DNA of 64,000 nucleotides, from contig JARKIF010000087.1 of NCBI GenBank assembly GCA_029378245.1, forward strand, positions 62,001 through 126,000, written 5' to 3'. Positions 56,956 to 64,000 of this stretch are shown in pieces. Numbering within the stretch: the stretch's first letter is position 1; every line of letters starts with the position of its first letter. Source of the DNA: Roridomyces roridus (taxonomy: Eukaryota > Basidiomycota > Agaricomycetes > Agaricales > Mycenaceae). The notes under the pieces were generated by a model that made no database searches, was not told the DNA's origin, and worked only from the letters and a program-made list of their open reading frames with translations. Made by a program: the position numbers and the translations under genes.

Positions 56956-57378
56956 TATGCGGGACGAGTTCGAGGCATTTTGGTAGGATTGAATTGGGGG
57001 GATAGTTCGTCATTTTTGTTGGTTCACTAATGGGAATGTATATTTCTCAGAATCCAGCCTCTCTGGATGTAAATGAGTCCAACCCGTCGGACGAGTGCGT
57101 TTTCTTCCTTCGTTACTTTCGATTCCGCATGTGACGCGGACATTCAAACGCCCTATTCCCTCAATCGTTCACCGCACGATCAACCGCAGTGGCGTCCGGC
57201 GGTACTCGATCCCGCTCTTTTTCGGTAATCGGCTCGAGGTGCGCGTTTTCATTGCATCCATTTCAGTTTGAACTCTTGGTGAGACGTGGACGGGTATAGT
57301 GGATCCTGTGTTTCCCCCCAGCGCACGGTAAAGTACGTGTCAAGGCGAGGTTGAATATGCCTTACGGGTATTAGGCTG
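56940..57378 (+). pseudogene. F-box last exon plus oxygenase C-terminal fragment (unit G)
   Basis: At about 56945-56988 the reading is DVECMRDEFEAFW-stop, the F-box last exon. About 140 bp later a degraded oxygenase exon (codons around PQWRPAVLDPALFR in one frame, RSGVRRYSIPLFF-like in another) and the last-exon remnant (GGTAAAGTACG...GGTATTAGG) run to about 57378. The order and spacing equal those of unit E. Both pieces are non-functional. Confidence 0.6.
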
Positions 57379-57453
57379 GATCGGAAGAGTGAGTGAATCA
57401 AGGGGTTCTGATTTAAAGTAACTACACAATTTTACCTAGGCAACAAAGCTATT

Positions 57454-60159
57454 CTAACTAATCTCTTGTTCGGAAGTGACTGCATGAAGAGATTTCAATC
57501 CTGCAAGAATTGCTCGAACGCGCGGTAAACCGGGTGAGTTGTCGGTATGAGACGGGTGAATTGCGTATGCGTTCAAGGTGTTCTGGATCTTCACCCGTGC
57601 GTGTGGGTGGTTCAACCACGCAACCAATGGACGACTGTATGTATAGAACCCAGGGTATGACGCAGTCGTACGAGTGCCAGCATACAAATCAAACATGGGG
57701 CTGGAAAGAACTGCGTTTAGCAGCTCTCCATGTGTCGCGCTTGCATCATCCCAGATGCGTGCCAGACCATCTGCCAGGCGATTCTGGTGGTGTTTGTGGA
57801 CCCCTGCGCAGATGAAAATGAAATTCCCCATGAACTTGATCGTTTCTGCAGGCCTGTATGGCAGTGAAACCAGCGGCATCTCTGCCAAAAATTCACCCAG
57901 ATGGGCAACTAGTGCTTCGGCAATAATGGAGTTAATGTCATTGGGCTGTATGGCCGTGTCTGCCGGCAAGAGTCTCGATGTGATTCGTACGTCGGGACCA
58001 TAATACTGGTTGTTGAGGGCCTCAAGTATTTGTCCCTTGAGTACGGCAATGACAGAAATTCGGAGGGACATCGTGACCGCTGAAGAGGCCCAGCCTGACT
58101 TCTCGACGGCATCGAGAACGGATTCGTATTTCGCCGTCTCATAAAGCGCCCCACTAAGAACAACCACCTTCCACAGGGAGCACAGCACCGCTTCGCCAGG
58201 ATACTCCGCGATGGCAGCTGGGTAACCTAGCAAAAGTGTTTCATCATTTCCATCTTGAAGCAGCATTTGGATGGCCGCATCCGATGTGCGTATGGAGATA
58301 TGATTGATGATTGCGGGACTCCGTGTCACTGTAGGATTGGATTGTGGTAGCCAGAGCATGGAACACAATTTCAAGAGGATTGAATCCACCCATTCCACGG
58401 AATCAGCTGTCTCCATTACAGCGCGACGATTGGAATCAGATATGATGTCTGATATTGCTTCCTCGATGTCCTCAATGCAGCGTTGGGTTGGAGGCACTGT
58501 AGTGGAGTCAAGGATGTGCAAAGTTTCTTGATATCGGTGTGGAAGGAAACCCAGGTCAGCTGAATCCATCATGTATGAGATGAGATGTCGGCGGGGTTTG
58601 GTGGCAAGGCTCTCGAGTTCCTTGACAAATAATGGGATAATCGCCTCAGGATTGGTTCCAGTCAAGGAAAAAAAAACCACGGTACTCCATCAAAGATACA
58701 AGTGTCAAATTGTGGGAGAGCGGGCCCGAACGATGCAGCAGGTATGATCGGAGAGGCTCTCTGAGGGCCCTAGTAAGTTCAATTTGGGTGTGGGCATTAA
58801 CCCAGACAAGAGATTCGAGAAGTTTGGCGAGGGGAGTTTGGGCAGAGCATAAGAGGGACCATTGTAACATGGCGTTTGCGGAGATGAAATAGCTCTTCAT
58901 ATCCGTTTCCTTTTCCACAGATGGGTCGAACAGCCCCAGAAGCTGCAGGTCAGTGAATTCCAGTGCACCAACACTGCAGAGGGCCCACAGAGCCTTGTAG
59001 CAGGTGATTCGCCGTCGTTTCGACGCCTCCGGAAGCAGTAGCCCGGCATCACAGCTGCGAAAGAGATCCCGCAAACGACGATGCATCTCCAACTCTGGAT
59101 GATTCATGAGGGCTTTCAAATGGTCTCGGTATCCGGACCGGGGAGATTTGGGACCCCAGAGAACGTCTGGGATAGCCTCAGCAAAGGGCTCAAACTCGGT
59201 CTCATCTGCCAAAGATTTGACAGTCCAGACGAGAGCCCCATAGTCGCGTTCATCGGTATGATCCCTGGCCGCATGTGAAATAGCCTCTACAAGAGTTCTC
59301 TCTGTGTTATGAGCAGCAACGGCTGACTCGCTGTCAACGGGTGCACGCCTCCGCCCCAGAGATCTCGTGATTCCCCTCGATACACTCCAGAAAGTCTCGG
59401 AGAGCGGGGTGCGGTAGGGGCAGTTGAGATAGCGCAAGGGAAGGATGGTAAGCGCCGAATACACGATGGTGATGCAAGCCAGCATAAAGGCGGCTACAAC
59501 AGCCATCGGGATATTGATGGGGATGAGGAATGCGGCTAGGCCAGCGAAGAAGAAGAGGAGTGACATGTGTAGCAAGAGTGGAATGACGTCCACCACTCTG
59601 TGCATGCTGAATTCCTTGAGGCCGTGATACAGGAAAGAAAAGATGCGGGCGCGAATGCTGGGCGCCGGGCGCATATTGGCTTTATGGAAGAAGTCCCTGG
59701 CCCACTGCTCAACCAGCGTTGCGATGAGGGCGCACGAGAGACTGAGGCCGAGACTGATAAACCAAAAGGTGTTGCAGGCAAGGGATGCCGCTGACGGATT
59801 GAATGGTGGCTCTGGTGCAGGCATATGGAAAGTGCTTCCATTCGCCGCAGCCGCTAGCTGTTGAGAAATCTGAGCCAGGAGCTGGACCGTAGCATCTGCT
59901 GGGTCTGGAACCAGGGTGGGATAGCTTTCTACGATGAAAGCTGTCAAAGTGGCTGAGAAGAGACCAGCCTTGCGAGAAGGATAGTCAGTCACTCGTCACA
60001 AGCACAGAGAGTCATACTTACGAAGATGAGAATCCCCTCCATGTCATTCGTCCAACTCTCGAGTAAGGATTTGTCATATCTTTCCGCCTCCGAGATGTAC
60101 ACAGACCAAAGCTTGGCGGCAGCAGCTTCTCCATTGGGGTCTGTCCTGGCTAGTTTCAT
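57454..60159 (-). pseudogene. DUF6535-type protein, paralogue G, one homopolymer frameshift
   Basis: Exons are 60159-60022 and 59968-57454 with a 53-bp GT-AG intron. The start MKLARTDPNGEAAAAKLW is nearly that of paralogue D. All hydrophobic segments and the tail (VTSEQEIS-stop) are present. The frame is open from 59968 to a run of nine A (58668-58676, T on the coding strand), where it runs into a stop at 58646. The next frame continues from the same run (SLTGTNPEAIIPLFVKELES) to 57454. One base fewer in the run would give a single 2.5-kb open exon. A sequencing error, a true null allele or slippage are all possible, so coding status is uncertain. Confidence 0.85.
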
Positions 60160-61435
60160 GGAGCTGAGGTGAAGATGATCAGGTCGGGAAGTGCGAGTAT
60201 ATCAGGTCCTGGCTCTGCGTCGGACACGAGGGAAACATGAGGAAAACACTCTTAGAAGGTGTGAGGCGCACGAGCCATCAATCTAAGTAAAGAGAGCACG
60301 AGAAGAGGATAAAAAAAGCCACTATTTTGGAGAACGGAGATATACGCTATGATTTGTAGATTCAATAGGTATCCGACTCGCTCGTGGTCTCGGCAATGGC
60401 AACCGAGAGCATTGTCACGCAGCTGGCAACCAACAGGCACCCAGCGCCGCCGAAGGACGGCATCCTCCCCATCAGCGCCGTCTGGGGGTCATTCCCGAGA
60501 CTCGCGATCGGTGGCATCCAAAAAGCTCCGAGATCAGCCAGCTCAGACGCAAGCCCACCCGCGACCCACGGAGGACCTCACGCCAACAGGCTGCCACCGC
60601 CTTCATCGATCATCCGAGAAGCATGGTAGAGCAAAAGAATCGGGCGCAAAGGTCCTCCCTCACAACACCGACCAAGCGGTGAAGGCCTGCGGTCATCCAG
60701 CGCCCCGCTGGGCAGTCCCCGACAACGACAGAAATACGGATGGAGAAGTGGAGAATGCACCGCGGATTGGCATTACGCTGGATAGCGAAGGTGACAAATC
60801 CCATCGAGGATCAGTGACGGGAAACGAAAAGCGTAGGACGGTGGGACAAGAGGGACAAAGCCGGTGAAAGGTGCAATCAGGGAGAGGCGTACGCGCCTCT
60901 GCTTTGGTCCCACCCAATCCTCTCTGTCGACGATCAAAATGCGGATAAATAGGTAGAGGACGCACCACGGATTGGCATGGCACTCGAGCGAAAGTACGGT
61001 GCTTTGAAGGCCTTGCTTGACGGACCCTATCAAGGATGAGTGACGGGGAACGAAGAGTGACAGAAGAGAGATAAAGACGGTGACGGAGGATAGCGAGCTG
61101 CAGGTGAAGGGAAGCAGAGAGAGAGAGAGAGAGGCGTACACACCTTGGCTTGGGTCCCAATCCTCTCTCTGGATGACGCTGGGCATGCCGCCTGCAGATC
61201 GTATCAGTATATAGCATGGATATATAAAGAAGCAAGCACGCGGACGCGTCCCGCTGAGTAGACGGCGGGTGGCCGCGGTTTGGCCCCGGTAGCGCGTTGG
61301 AGCGGAAGACAGATGGCACGTAGTGACCAAAGCACACGCGTCGGTCTTCCCGATCGAGCGAGGATGACGCCCGAGGTCAACGCAGACCTCGACCATCCGC
61401 AAGATGGCGAGCAGAATGCCATCGTCCGAAAGATA
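60160..61435 (-). repeat. Dispersed module repeat, copy 4, partly doubled (upstream of gene G)
   Basis: Bases 60440-60930 match the other copies (TCCCCATCAGCGCCGTCTGG, TCACGCCAACAGGCTGCCAC). A second, overlapping half lies at 60930-61330 with GCGGCATGCCCAGCGTCATC, then AGGATTGGGACCCAAGCCAAG before GTGTGTACGCC on the minus strand, and AGCAAGCACGCGGACGCGTC. A GA microsatellite lies at about 61113-61131. The phrase GGATCAGTGACGGG.AACGAA occurs at 60810 and again, changed, at 61035, showing an internal duplication. No protein gene is supported. Confidence 0.55.
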
Positions 61436-62560
61436 ATGGTAAGGCGGTGGGTGGCATCCGACTCGGACTGACTCGGAGGCGTCGCCAGCTGGTCCTCAGC
61501 CCATGGCCCTGGGGAATTTAGAAAGCCGGTTGTCGAGCCACCACCAAACCTACCAGTCTGACAGGATCTCGTCTTCAGCCGTTCTCCATGACAAGTGTCT
61601 CATCGGCAGACTTGTCTGAAGCGTCGGGAAACGTGGGCCGCATACTCCTGTGGGATGAGAAGAGTCAGTCTATGACCTTTGGCCCTCAAAAAAAGGTGAG
61701 CACGCACCTTGCGCGGCCTTTTCTCAATCTTTTCTCCTCCCGTCGCCACCCAAGCAGATAGAGTGTAGATCTTGCATGAAATCACTGCAGCGGAGGCCTT
61801 GAACAGACGGTGTCGCAGTCGGATTCTTTGAAGCTGAAATTGCCCGGAAGAGGTTGGGAAGAGGCAGGACATTCCGAGCGCGCCTCGGTCTGTCATTGTT
61901 GATACCATTGCCCTCCGGGCACACCTGGATCCTCCGAGTCCGTTTCACCGACCTCATCCTCAATTCTGAGGAAGAATAAAAAGCATATGCCCTCCGGGCG
62001 CACCTTGACATTGTACTAACCCCAGCGCTGCACGGGGCGTCACCTGCCGTCACCGGCGATCAGACTGGGAGGGTGATGAAATCAGACACGAAGCCATCGC
62101 AAAGTCCGCCACACACATGCAAGCAATGATGGTAAATTTGATGGCGGACGGACAATTGGCAATTCTAGACCTGGATACTCCGGATCCAGGAATTGATTGA
62201 TCCTCCTCCTTTTCTTCCGCCCACTCAAGTGCTCAACGTTCAACGCCAACCACCACGCCCTCTTGCAAAAAAAAATCCCAACACTCATGCATTTTCCCTC
62301 CCGTGGTTTTCAAACGCGTCTAATCTACCCTCCGGAATACCCGCCCACTGCTCCTCGCATATCATCCACTCTCCCGTCATTTTTTCACGGCTCCGAGCCC
62401 CGTTCTCTGACGGCATAGTGGTCTCGAGCGGCATCGCCTTGAGCTTGCTCCTCAGACAAAATAGCCCTGTTTCTGCGGCAAGGCACCAATACGGACTTCC
62501 CTTGAGACGTGGAGATCCTTGACTCAAGAGCTGGACATTTCGATCAATCCGGCCGTTGCG
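61436..62560. repeat. Duplicated module flank, copy 2 (matches 55930-56955)
   Basis: Blocks near 61490-61870 and 62270-62530 are close copies of 55990-56390 and 56570-56880. An unmatched stretch lies between them at about 61900-62260. The right part ends near 62560, where the similarity to unit G stops. The copy indicates another duplicated module extending to the right of the array, but no further DUF6535 gene is visible before the window end. Confidence 0.55.
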
Positions 62561-63170
62561 TCAAACCAGTAATCCACCATCCCCGATTGCAGAGCGCTCT
62601 GCGATGATCTCGGGTGGAAATCCAAGACTCTATTGCAAAATTCGATCCGTATGCGACTTGAACTCTTTGCACAGGCGGAAAGAAAACCAGCCGCAGGGAA
62701 TATTTGGATGTGAAAAACCAAGTACCTTATATCAAGAACAGAAAACACGTCGGTGAGAAGATTCACCCATGTCCGGGAGCCACAAGTCGAATGTCGACAA
62801 GCACGTTATTGCTGGAATTCGCAAGCTGTGCCCACCAACATTCTACCCTTCGCGGGGAGCCAATCGGCAGCATTGGCAATGCACAGATCATGTTCAAAAA
62901 TACAAGGAGGAAGCAGTACGGGTGTCAAGAATGTGCTGCCGGTCCAAGCCGGTCCACAACTGCGCACTGGATCTGTTATCTCTGTCAGGAACGGACGTCG
63001 TTCGTGGTTTTTCTTGTCAAAATCGGACAGGGGGAATTCTCTTTTTATCGCCAATGGCGGTGACAGTCGAAATGTATGTCCTTGAATCCATGGTCACACA
63101 GAACGGCCGCACAGGGCGGTGGCCATCGCCGAGGCTCGAGGCTTTGTTATAAAATGTGCGCAAGGATTCT
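62561..63170. other. Region with small unassigned frames
   Basis: A plus-strand frame from ATG 62769 (MSGSHKSNVDKHVIAGIRKL) stays open for 127 codons and contains several Cys and His residues. Overlapping frames of similar length exist, so it is not convincing as a gene. I see no other support. Confidence 0.25.
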
Positions 63171-63174
63171 GGTA

Positions 63175-64000
63175 GACTCACCAGTGCTCCAAATCCTCCG
63201 CCCGCCATCAACAATGCACATCCAGCCTACTCACCCGAGTTTCAACCACCGACTCTCGAATCGGTGCTATCCATCATATCTTCTTCTACGACCCCTTGGA
63301 CCCACAGCGATATCATTCCCTGCACTCCGGAAAGCCAGCACCCGAGGACCTCATCGAACAAAACACCTCCCTCGCCAACTTGGTCCGCGAGCGCAGCATC
63401 ACACACGGATATTTCGCTGCTTGGAAACTCCTCGCCGACCTCATCTCTCCAGTCTCCGAGTCGGCCTCAGTCCTGCCTTCCGAGCTGGTAGCCGACGTCC
63501 TCAAGTGCATCGCGGTCTACAGCCTATGCGCCAGACCGACGAGGACTCCCAGCGCCGACCCACAGACCTCTCCATGGCTGTTACCAGAGAGTTGACGCGG
63601 GACTCGATTTATTGCGTCGGCGCAAAGAGTCTCGGAGGCAAGGAATGGGTCGGGAGCGAGGAGTACAAGCCTGAAGCCCAACGGAAGTGGTCTGATACCA
63701 AGTTCGCGACGATGAGCCCATGCTCGTCTTCGCTTGGCTTGGTCCGCAGCACAAAACGATTGCCAGGGACGATCTGAATGCCGCCGACGCGTTGGCTCTT
63801 CTCGGTGAGTTTCTTTGTTATCAGCTACCGAATATGCGCTGACACACCGCAGGAACTGTCGATTACGACTATGACCGGGACGAAGCGTACTCACCTGGCT
63901 TCGCGCACGCCATGAAGATCGGGAGATCCTATATTGCAGATGGCCCACGTCGCATGCAGGCTTTCACGCTGGCTGCTTTCTTGAACCTCGACGTCCAGAC
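63175..64000 (+). CDS. Unidentified partial gene, runs off the right edge
   Basis: Coding character is clear in pieces. One frame gives FYDPLDPQRYHSLHSGKPAP, DLIEQNTSLANLVRERSITH and GYFAAWKLLADLISP (63280-63430). Another gives TRELTRDSIYCVGAKSLGGK and EYKPEAQRKWSDTKFA (63565-63710). Then DEPMLVFAWLGPQHKTIARD and LNAADALALLG run to about 63803. A GT-AG intron (63804-63852) joins this to TVDYDYDRDEAYSPGFAHAM and GRSYIADGPRRMQAFTLAAF, open to the edge. The first parts need splices or frameshifts that I could not settle, so both an intact spliced gene and a pseudogene remain possible. The family is not recognised. Confidence 0.4.

Noticed and set aside
1..64000. tRNA, rRNA and CRISPR arrays
   Set aside because: No tRNA-like A/B boxes, no rRNA sequence and no regularly spaced short repeats were seen; CRISPR is not expected in a fungal genome.

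Overview
The window is from a filamentous fungus, almost certainly an agaricomycete (mushroom-forming) basidiomycete. Genes carry many 45-75 bp GT-AG introns. The dominant protein family matches what I know as DUF6535, a domain expanded in Agaricomycetes. F-box proteins, a 2OG-Fe(II) oxygenase, a seven-TM protein and a Tnp2-type CACTA transposon are also typical of such genomes.

The backbone is an array of seven DUF6535 paralogues, called A to G here. A (827-3716, +) is intact. B (6573-9426, +) has two frameshifts. C (about 14743-16870, +) is a decayed relic with an internal duplication. D (27310-30006, -) is intact. E (34313-41547, -) is split by a 4.3-kb hAT-like element. F (44886-54440, -) is split by a 5.16-kb CACTA element and again by a 782-bp repeat that itself carries a solo LTR. 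G (57454-60159, -) has one frameshift at a 9-base homopolymer. The 3' ends of A, E and G are flanked by the same debris in the same order: an F-box gene or its last exon, then the C-terminal exons of a 2OG-Fe(II) oxygenase, then DUF6535. At D the oxygenase is complete. The array therefore grew by duplication of a multi-gene module, with A inverted relative to D-G. Upstream of the D, E, F and G start codons lies another shared dispersed repeat.

Between the two halves of the array sit ordinary genes. These are a Gly/Ser/Pro-rich conserved fungal protein (10480-14419, -), an F-box protein (17587-19047, +), a short-chain dehydrogenase (22546-23377, +), a seven-TM protein (23840-25301, +) and the 2OG-Fe(II) oxygenase (25691-27214, +). 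The last three are colinear and may form a small functional cluster, although no substrate can be inferred.

Mobile DNA is abundant and partly very young. The CACTA element has a perfect TAT target duplication, an apparently intact 989-residue transposase and a second gene. The hAT-like element has an 8-bp target duplication. A 738-bp solo LTR has a 5-bp duplication. A 429-bp CACA-ended MITE lies just upstream of the dehydrogenase. A lone gag ORF with a CCHC knuckle has no pol. Gene models were spliced by eye using GT-AG sites, frame consistency and paralogue comparison. Family names come from recognition, not database searches.
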